64,000 nucleotides of DNA, taken from the NCBI GenBank assembly GCA_013399305.1, contig VXAI01000013.1, positions 2,657,833-2,721,832 of the forward strand. The letters run 5' to 3'. Positions within the stretch are counted from its first letter, which is position 1; every line of letters begins with the position of its first letter. The notes beneath the pieces are model-generated. The model did not search any database. It was not told where the DNA came from and saw only the letters and a program-made list of their open reading frames with translations. The position numbers and the translations under genes are program-made. Shown here one piece after another: positions 12,401 to 22,866 of the stretch. This DNA comes from Rostratula benghalensis. Lineage: Eukaryota > Chordata > Aves > Charadriiformes > Rostratulidae.

Positions 12401-15400
12401 TTTTAGGACTTGGTCCTTAGCCTCCACTCATGCATAAACATTTGCAGAACTATGGCCTTCAGCCCCAGTCTTGCAAAGATCCAGTCTGTTCCTCAGCCAG
12501 TAGATATAAAGTGGCTACTGTTCAGCACATGGTTTACAAAACCTCTAAAATTCTGCAGTAAGGACTGTATTTTTTTATTTCTCTGAAGTATCTCTCTGAA
12601 ATTCATTGGGGTACTTTAAAGTAATTCTCACTATGGGATATTTTTCACATTTATAATAATTCATAGCCTCTGAAGAGCATCCCAGCTTTCTGCTGTTCTT
12701 TTAAACAGTCATTAGAGGTGAATCTCCTTAATGCTAGTAGGAGTCCTGAAAAGCATGTTTTCTTTATGCTGTTTGTTATGCATTATTTCCCCATATTTCT
12801 TCCCTTATTCTTCATTGCTAAAAACCTACAGATTTACTTTCTTAGTCTGGATGATAATATCTTCTCCATATATAAAAATACTGTTTTGTCTGAACCAAAT
12901 ACAACATTCCTTTATCTGCCAAAAAGTTTCTATTTCACTTCCTAGAGGGGGGAACCTGGGGCCCTAATGAACAAGTAGGGCTGCTGGGGAGAGCGACCGA
13001 GGGCAGGCAGGGTTGGGGGAATTAACACATGTGGACATGGATGACCAGAGATGAGCCCTGAGAAAGGCTGTGGGAGTTCAGGGATAGATTTGTCAGTAAA
13101 ATTGTAAGCAGCAGTCAAGCCCTTAGCACTGGAATGGTCTTCCAGAATATTCCTTATAATTTGGTATTCCTGTTCTCAGAGGAAGAGGAATAATCTTTAG
13201 CAGGAAATGGTAACCGTGTTAGCTTTCTGCTTCCATTTTCTATTCAGTTCTTTGACCACACAAATATTTCTTGGGTTATGGGCAAGCAAGCAGAATCCTG
13301 GTGTAGAAGCCATGATCAGGCTTAATTTGAGTATGTGTTCCCTCTGCTTCCCTTCAGCAGGCTAAAAATGTATTTCAACACCATTGTGCAAATATCATAA
13401 AAATACAGCTTGAAGAGATTCTGGCAACAGTCCAGATTCTTGACAAGTAATTGGATTTGCAAGTGCATCAAGAACTGTCATTAAGGGCTAGGGGTAGATT
13501 GCCCATCTTCAGGTGCTTCCAACAGCAGCAGTGTCCTGACCTAAAAGGCAAGATTAGTAGAGGTAGGGCCATCAAGCAGTCAACAATTAACAGTAAAGTA
13601 TTTTTGATAATCCCAAAAGCCATCAATACAACAGAAAACCAGTCCTTGCAAAATAAGGATTGGAAAAGGGCAGAGAATACAGAGATGACCCCAGCAACAA
13701 AGGAATTCCCTGGATGTCTGATATGTGTGACTGATGCATGTGAGACACGGGAGACATTGACCGAGAACCTTACAAGAAGTAAATATTGCCTCCTAATTCA
13801 TAGCATAGATGCCAGCATTCCTACCCAAAACCTCTTTGCCGGTAAAAATGGAGTAGTGCAATAAGGAGCTGCCATTTTCCAGATGAAAATGGCTGTCATC
13901 TTCTCAGTGCTAAATTGAGCATCTTCAGATGCTCTGCTGCTTTGCCAGATGGAGTCATCAAAGACCTCCATGAATGCTCTTCACCTCAGCATTCTCCCTT
14001 CACCAGTGATCTTCCCATATTTCCAGAATGACAGTCTACACAGGCATTATTTTTCCCATGACTGCAGGTGTTGCACAGAGTCAGAGACACACATTTTTCA
14101 GTTTTGATTGTGTTGTTTCACAGGAGAGAAACAAAAGCCAAGCAGTACCTCTGGCTCCTTTCTTGGTCTTTCTTCTCAGCCATTACCTTTGTCACACATG
14201 CCTTCCCTGAAAAGGGGGACACAATACTCCCAGCAAACCCTGCTCACATGCAATGTAATCACCTGATTCTGCAGGAAAAGGGTGATCTTTGCAGGTCTTG
14301 CCAAGAATGGACACCTATGGCAGCCTACTGAGACCTGGAGCTGGGATCAATGATGTGAAAATCTGCAGACGTGGGTGTGCTCTGGACAGCAGTGTAATTA
14401 CAGATGCAAATGCATCCTCCTCATGCTGATCTTCCAGACAACGCTTTCAAAGATGAGGCTGACTTTGGACACAAAGGGTCTCTCCTAGAGCTGTGTGAAG
14501 GCACAAGTCTGGTCCCCGAGCACGTTGTTCACAGGGAGCGTTCTCCCCATTGGCTGTCCCATAGCTTGAGACGTCTGCTGTGTTCTTTACACCCAGTGCA
14601 TGCATACAGCCTCTCAATTGCACAAGAGACAAGGCAACCAAACGAGCAGAAGTTGGGAGGTAACTCAATCCGGCATGTTGGGCAGCCGCATTATCAGCCA
14701 GCAAAAATACCACATCATGCACCCTGGCCAACTCAACAGAAATACATAACTGTAAAAACATGTGCTCACACCTGACCTAAGCCTGCGGTCGCTAATGCTC
14801 AGTCTAGACTTCACAACTGCATGACTGTGACTTTAGTCATTCCCTCCAGAGTGCCAAGGGCAGGTGGGGTGGTTTACTTTCATTCTCTTTTTTTCCATAT
14901 GAACCCAACATGACAGGACTCAGCCAAGCACATCCCCAAGAACAGGGAGGTATAGGCAGGTTTGCTAAACACAGCTACCCCAACGGGTGGCATGTGCTAC
15001 AGTGGGTTACTTAGAACATGCTTGCAAATCAGCATGATGTGGCTTTCAACACATTAAAAAAAAAAGCAAGGTGCAGTAAAATAAGCATGCAGGAAATATA
15101 AATGGACTCTTAAGATCTTAGTTTACTGAAACCCCTCAAGTTAATCTCCAGTGTCTGCATCCTAATACTGTTTATAGCACTTAAATTTTGTTAGGTTTTT
15201 CTCTGATTATTTAAGGACTAATCAAAATTGTACCTTCACTCTGGGAGATTTTGCACTTTCCTCTGATGACTAATGACATCCCAAACAAATCTGAGTACAG
15301 GTCTTTTTCTGTGGGTTTTTTTTTTTTTTTTATCTCCTCTTAGATGGATTAGTGCTGTCATCAGCAGGTGTGGGGAAAACATAAAAGCCTAAGCACTAAG

Positions 15401-15635
15401 TATAACAGGGAAGCAGGAACTGCATTTAAATTAATTTGAAATGCAAAGGTGGTGACTCACATCCTAACCAGGATTTTGGAATACTGGAGCATCCCGGTCC
15501 CTCACTGGGAAAGGATAATGGATGCCCAGACTGGGAATTGGCTCTCCTGGCCTAATACATGCAGCATTTTTCAAGAATTATTCACATTTATGACATGCAA
15601 ATATAGAGATATTTCTGCTATCTAGCTAAATATAA
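6476..15635. other. long unique non-coding stretch
   Basis: No gene, RNA gene or transposon can be supported over about 9 kb. Small features are a diverged 19-bp direct repeat (11205-11240), an (AT)n microsatellite (11335-11355), a run of 15 T (11063-11077), a run of 16 T (15316-15331), and a segment at 14404-14775 where long frames are open on both strands. The 137-codon frame at 13451-13864 has no recognisable domain. Confidence 0.6.
11335..11355. repeat. (AT)n dinucleotide microsatellite
   Basis: About ten uninterrupted AT units, likely length-polymorphic. Confidence 0.9.
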
Positions 15636-15698
15636 GGTTCTGCTGTTGTTGTGTATAAATATATATATCTCATATATGTATAAAACAACAGCAGAACT
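15636..15698. other. perfect 14-bp-stem hairpin with AT-rich loop
   Basis: GTTCTGCTGTTGTT at 15637-15650 is the exact reverse complement of AACAACAGCAGAAC at 15684-15697. A G-U pair would extend the base by one, and TATA segments (15654-15657 and 15679-15682) can continue the stem past a small bulge. The 33-base loop region is almost pure A/T. The whole is near the size of a short pre-microRNA or the ends of a small MITE, but I do not recognise it as a known one. Confidence 0.75.
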
Positions 15699-16019
15699 GT
15701 ATTATGCCAGTTCCAATTGTAGAACTACAATGCAAACTGCATCTGTGCTTTAATAATATTTACTATTTATCTTCCTTGTCTGTTGCCATAGCTAGCACTG
15801 GGTCCCATCCACACTAAGACAACGCAGCATAAACTTTAAAAAAACCCTTCTACATGTGACCTGCAGCAGCTGGTCTCTTGAGATGATGCTCCTTTTGTTG
15901 TGAGTTATACTCATTCTACTTCTTACCTGTCACCTTTGATGCACTGATTTTGAATTAATTTAGGGAAGGCAAATTATGTGTGACCAAATTTTTAAGCTGA
16001 TGGCACTCCACCTAACCAA

Positions 16020-16730
16020 GGGTGCCTGAGCACCGTTACCCTGTGTTTGACTTTGATGCCTTTGATGAGTCAGTTCTCTGCTCCCTACCTTGCCAAGGGT
16101 GCTCTGGCCACCAGGCTCCCAGTCACATGTGGCCGGGCAGGCGAAAGGGTGAAGTCAGGGGAGTCATTAGCTGGTCATTAGCTAATGACAGTAAATTGAT
16201 CCACCAAGTCCAAGACGGCCTTTGCCTACTTGTATTAGGTATGTCTAATTCGCCAAGGCGGCCAAGAGGATTATGTAAATTGAAAATTTACTTACCTCGG
16301 AGAGGGATCTCGCCTGCTGCCCATAGGCAGAAGCCAGGAGCGAGCTGCAGGCAAGCAGGCAGCAGCACAGGCTCAGGGCAGAGCCTGGGGGCACCCAGGC
16401 AGAGCCAGCCCACCCAGTAACCTTTACTGTTTTTCCCAGCACCCACACACACCTTTCACCTCAGCACCCACAAAGCATTTTTCCCACACATCCCCTCGCT
16501 GGTCTGCAGAGCCTGAGCTCTCCCTGAAAATATCTTGCAGCTCTCTAGGTCCCTACAGTCCTCACACACACACCAGCAGGCACATCCCTCCCGCTGCTAA
16601 CACATCTCTGCAGGCCGGTTCCAGGGGAAGAGGTTGCAATGCCCTTTCTCCCCATCCCTCCTCATCCCCTCCGTCCCTGCCTTAGGAAGGGTCTTCTGAC
16701 CAAAGCTGAGCTGATGGTCACACCCAGAAG
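16020..16730. other. GC-richer patch without a supported gene
   Basis: This stretch is visibly richer in G and C than its surroundings, with many CAG/CTG and CCC/GGG words but few CpG, so it is not a classical CpG island. Frames of 132 codons (+, 16022-16420) and 67 codons (-, 16245-16448) are open, but neither shows a domain and the latter begins at GTG. A 16-bp palindrome lies inside it at 16174-16189. Confidence 0.5.
16174..16189. promoter_or_regulatory. 16-bp perfect palindrome with paired ATTA cores
   Basis: GTCATTAGCTAATGAC reads the same on both strands and holds two inverted homeodomain-type ATTA/TAAT cores two bases apart. A third copy of GTCATTAGCT sits just upstream at 16163-16172. 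The arrangement resembles a dimeric homeodomain site. Function is inferred only. Confidence 0.35.
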
Positions 16731-19700
16731 TCCAATGACAGGATTGTGTTCAACCACAGCTAGAGTAACACCCACAAAGGACTTCTGCCTTTGACACTGT
16801 GTAGTGTCCACACTTTCACACGTATTTCTACACAAATAAGAATTCCAGCGTACTCTGGGGCAGATTTACATCCACGCCCTTTGCCAGTGCCTTGGAATTA
16901 GGGAAGAAGATTGAAAGTAACTGTGCCAATGTGATATGGGGGTGTGGAGGCATATGGAAAATTAAAATCAGGGTCTCTTATATTTTGTTTTTTAATCAAA
17001 GCCTTGCAATTCATCATTTGAAGTATTCTTAGAACTACCAAAACATATTTCAAGTGTTTTTCACCACAAACGTTGATCATTATTTGAGCACTGCAATTGT
17101 TATAAAGATTATGCCTGTAGTTCCATTGCCTGCATCACGGGGATGTGAGAAGTACCCCTCTGTGGCACACACACACAAAAGCATAAGCACATCACAGAAA
17201 GCCACTTTCCAGGAGAAATCAGAAGTTTTACACAAGTTCTTTCAAGTGATGAATAATATTTAGACCACTGAACTGCAATAAGAACAAGGAAGCCCAATAT
17301 TATTAGAGATACAAAGTATTTTTTTATTTTTATGTTCTTTTTCTGTTTAAGTTATAAACCCTGAATATTTAAGGACTGCAGGCCAAAGATGTACTAAATC
17401 TTTGAAACAGTAGGAAAGATTAAAATACAGAGGAAATAAGACTTCATAAAATATGAAGAAAATTCAGAGATGTACACAGAGGAGCTGATGTGTGTTCTCC
17501 TCTAGCCCTTGTACAATGTGGTCAGATTCCCCAGCTTAATAAATTTCACTATTCTTCGTATGTCTTTTTATGCCTTGGATTCTCAACCAAGTAATTACAA
17601 AAAAAAATTTTTTTCAGTCCTTTGGGATGACTAGTATTTCCCAAAAGAATAAACCACAAATACAGAAACACAAATTGTGTAATTTTAAAACAGTTCTGCA
17701 TTTTGAGCAGATGCACTCCTATACTGACTGCTGTGCAAAATCCTGCTGTTATATTTATCACTTCAGCCCATGTTTAACTCAGCCAAAGGGCACAAGAAAG
17801 TGTAAGTTATATTGATGTGGGCTCTTTTACAAAGTCTGTCAGACTGACTTGCACCTAATTACTAATGTGTGGCTCACACCATTTCATAGCACCTCTTGTC
17901 AAGAGCTGCAGTTTCCCAAGCAGGATTCCTTCCTGAGTTGGAAAGAGATGGAGGAAGGTAAGGATACTCTGTGGAATTTAGCCCTATAGATAACAATGCA
18001 AAATTGAGATCTTAGTTCATTAACATTTCATATTGCTAAATTTCCCATTTATTTTCCTTGGTGGTGAAGACTTATTACAAAACTAATGAAACATAAAGCA
18101 AAATATTATTGCCACAATCCCATATCCATTTGTATCTGATGCTACTCTGTATTTAGAAGACCCCTGTAAAGCTTGGGGTGTTCTCTTAACTTTTTCTGAG
18201 ATCAGTTTGTAGTCAGGAATATATTTCAATTATTCCATTCACTTTAGACATATATAATCCAAAAGAAACAGCGCATAGGACAAATTTTTCAAGCAAGTCT
18301 CTCACATTCACAGGCATTTCCTTAATATGTTAAGGGTCTCAATAAAGAATTTTGTAAAGCCTAGTAGGATTTCACTACATTTTTTGGTCTGAATTCAACC
18401 ATTAACAGATAAAAAGTGTTTGAGTCATGAACAGCCAAATTATTATAATGTTGTTGGGTTTGTGATGTACTTCTAATGAAAGTTTAATTTAAATCTAGGC
18501 TTAGATTAAATAACTAAATCTGATATGGCATGCTCTTGAACCAATTTTTGTATGGAATCTTTATACACATTCAGCTCTGAAATAGGACAAATGGCATTTT
18601 CAGCACAGTGCTTTAATGAAGAATGTTTAAACTGCTGTCTTGACAATCCCTAATTTACACATATGCCATTTAAGATTTTCTAGTTTTCTGAAATGTTTAT
18701 TTTAAAACGTACATATTTTTTGCCATTAGGCAGTACTAAAGCAACTTCATTCATACTGGGTGGGAAGACAACACCTCTCTGCAGTCAGTTCTGTGATAGC
18801 TGCCTTAACCATGCACATTTAATTACCTCACCTGCACTACATCTACTAATCATTCCATACTTCAAACTCCTTAGGGCACACGCTGTTATTTTCTTCTCAC
18901 GTTTCTCATCTCTTTCAGGTCCCTTTAGTCTTATTTCTGTCTTTTCTAATGTTTACAGCACCTTCCAATTTAGCATCACCTGTGGTTTTTCTCAAAGTGC
19001 CTTTTACCTTCCCTTCCAGAATGCAAATTAAAATATTCCATATGATCAGTTCTCACACATGCACTCCCACTGATACATAAGCACACATTTCCAGACAATA
19101 ATTAGCTCTGTCTTTCTACTGCAATGTACTGCTGCTTACCTCTGGTTTGCAAATTAGAACTTTGTGCTGTTCTGTTTTTTTCATAACATTGAATTAAGCT
19201 ATTCATTCTAGGACACAGCAAGGAAAGCAAAAAACATCATTTTAACTCATTATAAATGACCTTCTGAAAAAAAGCGCCTAAAGAGTTAACTAGCGTGTAA
19301 ACAACACTTACTGACACTTTGTTCCTGGACTTTGGTATTGAATTATTGCTAGAATGGAATGGAGGAAAAAATAGAAGAAAAGCTCATTGTGAATCAGCAC
19401 TTTCCTTGGTTAAGTTCAGCAGTAGTTCTTAAGTAACTGGATCACTAGTAAATGATGACAACTGCAGTCAGGTCTCTGGTGCTGTAATTAGCAGCTATTT
19501 GTGGAGCTCAAAATATTTCAAATCAGATAAACAAACTAAGGACCTAGGTTTTTTCTGTAGAAATAAACAGGAAAAAAGACAGATGTAGCCATATAAATAC
19601 ATGACAAGCAGGGAAAATAGCCATTTTAAAATGCAGAGCAAGTAATATCAATTTGTAAGTTATCTGAAATTCAAATTTTTGTTAAGAGCTTGCTGATTCC

Positions 19701-19929
19701 AAGAAAAGACAGTTGGCATTTTCATTATAACTACTTCATTTATTGGCTTAATGCTGTATATAATCTTCCTAAAACAAATACACCAAATTAATAATTACAC
19801 AAACTCCTGCAATGCTCCCAAAACAGGATTCACTGTAGCTCAGTGTGATGTGTGTGTATTTTTTTTTCCAAGCAATTAAACTGTATCCTTTAAGATCATT
19901 AAGGCTCAGGGTCAGACCAGGCTTTTTAT
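16731..19929. other. unique non-coding DNA
   Basis: No gene or transposon is recognised. A short (AC)n run is present around 17166-17176. The 112-codon frame at 18693-19031 has no recognisable domain. Confidence 0.6.
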
Positions 19930-20420
19930 TCTTTTAAACAGATGTTTGGGGGATCCTGGATGCCCTTTTTTTTATCACCTTCTGCTAATTACTATCTGCC
20001 TATTCTCTCCACTCCCCGGCTTTCAAGCGACCAGTGGGCCCCTGAATACCATCTGCTCAAAATTCTGGTCGCTGCCCTCTGTTAGACCTCACTAGACCTT
20101 AGTCTTTTTTCTTTTCCATTATGGAGATCATGCATGCATTAGGTGGGTCACGTTCCTTTTGCTATACACAGTGGCACGTGCCAATGCCCTTGAGGAATCA
20201 GCTGCAGGGCTAAATTTACAATTGGCTTGCTTCCCCCAAAACAACATTAAGCTTTTGTTCTCCCACTCACAATTCCATACAATTACAGAGATATAACTAA
20301 TTGTCTGCTTTAGATTATAATGAAATTTGAAAATATCTTTTAAAGCAGCAGAGTATAATTAAATGGAGAAAGGCTACTAAGAGAGAAAAAAAAAGGTAAA
20401 TGCAAACATTTACCATTTTT
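19930..20420. promoter_or_regulatory. candidate conserved non-coding / enhancer-like stretch
   Basis: Repeat-free, varied sequence dense in factor-binding words. It includes a 12-bp palindrome TGGCACGTGCCA (20172-20183) with a CACGTG E-box, a 10-bp palindrome ATGCATGCAT (20130-20139), a CTCF-like GCTGCCCTCTG near 20070-20081, and several AATTA or TAATTAA words between 20280 and 20365. No open frame is consistent with a gene. The call is inference from texture, since conservation could not be tested. Confidence 0.3.
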
Positions 20421-20949
20421 AGCTGCATACCTTGAATTTAGGCAGATTTCTCAGCTTCCTCTGAACAAAAGCTAAAACACGCCACTCATCGCAGACACAA
20501 ACTACTTCTCTCCACCACTTCATTTCCATAATTTTTTAATCTAAGAAACAGTAAATCTCTAGCTGAAATGAAAAGGAACTTAGTCATGTTAAAGGATCTA
20601 TCCAGTACATCTTGCAGCTTGTAAAGGTGGCAGAAGGAATTTCCCCGGTAATAAGCAGCATTCCCTCCTTGTTTTGGTTGTCACTGTCACTGTCACTGTA
20701 CAAATTACTTTGTGTTGGTCATACACATCAGACTACAGAAAGAGATTTAGGGAGATTTGAAAACAAAGAGCATAGGCTGTTGCTTCCTGTACCGCTGTTA
20801 TGATTAAACCCTGGAGACCATTTTAAGACTATGTTATAATTTGCACATATTTTGTATCACATATGAGTCTTTGGAGCATCCACCGGTTCACAGTTGGTTG
20901 ACTGTTTTGCTCAAGCAATCATAAAAAGGCATTCTTTCCCTAGATCCAG
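20421..20949. other. unique non-coding DNA
   Basis: Nothing gene-like is seen. A small (GTCACT)3 tandem repeat lies at 20680-20697. Confidence 0.6.
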
Positions 20950-21299
20950 GGAAAAGATCTAGCTGAAAGAAGACTCCAGGGGGACATTATAACAGCCTTC
21001 CAGTACCTAAAGGGGGCCTACAGGAGAGAGTTTATCAGTAAGTGTAGCGATAGGACAAGGAATAATGGTTTTAAAATTAAAAAGGGGAGATTTAAATTAG
21101 ATATTAGGAAGACAGTGAGGGTGGTGAGACACTGGAAGAGGGTGCTCAGAGAAAGTATGAATGCCCCATCCCTGGAAGTGTTCAAGGCCAGGGTGGATGG
21201 GGCTTTGAGCAACGTGGTCTGGTGGGAGGTGTCCCTGCCCATGGCAGGGGCGTTGGAATTAGGTCTCTTCCAACTCTAGCTGTTCTATGTTTCTATGAT
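20950..21299 (+). mobile_element. CR1 LINE, 3' end, 5'-truncated
   Basis: Clear avian CR1 3' end in sense orientation. It contains, in order, GCCTTCCAGTACCTAAAGGG, a segment on the TAGATATTAGGAAGA theme, GATGCCCCATCCCTGGAAGT, GTTCAAGGCCAGG, GGAGGTGTCCCTGCCCATGG and the terminal CTATG-TTTCTATGAT octamer-type tail. Divergence is modest, so this is the youngest CR1 in the window. About 11-12 bases usual after GATATTAGGAAGA (a TTCTTTACT-type segment) are missing. It is 5'-truncated, as most CR1 copies are, and encodes no protein. A 74-codon minus-strand frame inside it (21018-21242) is incidental. Confidence 0.96.
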
Positions 21300-22770
21300 C
21301 AGCCAGTGGTGGTATCACTTCTCAGGATCATAAAATCTTCTCTTGTACTCTTATACTCTGACATGTTTTGCAGGATTTGTTGATAAGGGAAACATTTATA
21401 TTTAAATAAATTTAGTTTCAACCGTATTAACCCTGTAGGATAGGCTGCTATTATATACCAAAAATGGATTTCTGTTATCAGCAAACTTTCGATCATTTCT
21501 GACTGGCAAAAGTCACAGCCACTCAAAGCTGATGCTGAGGGACTAAAAAATGCTATAAATTGCAAAAACATAATTTAAACAGAGCATACTGTATTTGATT
21601 CAATTTTGTGCTCCCCATGTGCTAGTCCACCTCTACCAGACTGATTTTGATAGTCAAAAAAATCTTCCTTAAGCAAAAAGCCCTTCTGGAAAAACATTTT
21701 TCTTTCTCTGCCATTCTATGCGCTTCCTCCAATATACAAACACAATTTCTGTCTTGTGACCCAGAAGATCTAGTTCTGGGCAAATGTCATTTTCAAACTT
21801 GTGACAAGTTTGTGATGATAAAATGTAAACACTTTCCTCTGAGCCACAAATGGTTTGAAGTAAGAACCTATTCCAAGCCTATTGATGTCATTTAAAAGGC
21901 CCATATTGACTTCAGTGGGCTTTCAGTCAGCACCTGGTAATCTGTCTCCACAGACAGAGGGATAAAATACCCAGGATAAATGGTATATACACAGCTTTGA
22001 TTATGAAATATTTAGAGTTTATGGTCTCAGGAAACATAGTGCTTAGGACAGAAGGTTCAGTCAGAGCTTCGTTGTTTGTTCTGTATCACTGGGAATTTTC
22101 TGGCATGAAACCAAAAACCAAAACACTGCAGACATATAGGTTTTTCTATCTTGCTTTGTTTTAATCACAAAAAATTTTCCTGTTTCCAATGTAAAAGTAA
22201 TGAAACTAATGCCACAACTTTTCCATTTTCTCCCATCTCAGAATAAAAGTTTCATTTTGTTATCTTTTCAATGTTACTCTTTCTATTTTGAATATTAATA
22301 ATATCATACCAGCATATCAGAATGAGTAACTTTATACCTTTTGGAAAACTGATAGAAACATTTTTCACCAAAAAAAAAAAGGTTCCATAATTCTTACTGA
22401 AGTGTAATTCCAGATAATTTTGCAAGTAACAATTTCTATTGCTGGAAATTCTTTTGAATATTTTTGTATTTTAATTTGAATTATTTTGCATAATAGAAGA
22501 CATGTGAGGGTACCATTTTAAAATCATCCATAGTTGTGAAAATAAGTTTCATCTCCAGAAGTGACTTAGCATTTCAATAACAGTAAGGTTCTTTTAACAG
22601 CATTGTAAAAATCTCTATATGAGATGGACTTCTACAATAGGATCCAACTCATTTAACATGGACACTTAATTTGGCCTTAAGTTTTACCCTCATGAACTAG
22701 ATCTTCTGAAATGCTTGCTTCAGTTCCCTCTGTAGAGAATACAGCAACCCTGGCATCCCTGAAGGTCTCC
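21300..22770. other. unique non-coding DNA with a short ancient repeat piece
   Basis: No gene is supported. Around 21897-21945 the words TTGACTTCAGTGGGCTTT resemble one arm of the palindromic relic at 32655. A run of 11 A is at 22370-22380. Confidence 0.55.
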
Positions 22771-22866
22771 AGGGAAAAGGTCTTGTCCTTGTCCTAGGAC
22801 CACATATTAAAAATCTCTAGGGAAAAGGTCTTGTCCTTGTCCTAGGACCACATATTAAAAATCTCT
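22771..22866. repeat. exact 48-bp tandem duplication (2 copies)
   Basis: Bases 22771-22818 and 22819-22866 are identical over all 48 positions, each starting AGGGAAAAGGTC and ending AAAAATCTCT. The bases before the first copy (TCTCC) and after the second (AGG) also match partly. Lack of divergence means a recent duplication or an assembly or amplification artefact. Confidence 0.97.

Noticed and set aside
13451..13864. 137-codon + frame considered as an exon or retrogene
   Set aside because: It has no ATG-context, splice-site or domain support, and no poly(A) or target duplication nearby.
16245..16448. Minus-strand frame that looks like a signal peptide followed by a consensus GAG|GTAAGT donor
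   Set aside because: The frame begins at GTG, with an in-frame TGA five codons upstream (16461-16463) and no ATG. The Cys/Leu-rich run comes from CAG/CTG-rich DNA, so it cannot be a first coding exon as it stands.
22771..22866. Repeat unit considered as CRISPR-like
   Set aside because: The two copies are directly adjacent with no spacers, and the window is vertebrate nuclear DNA.
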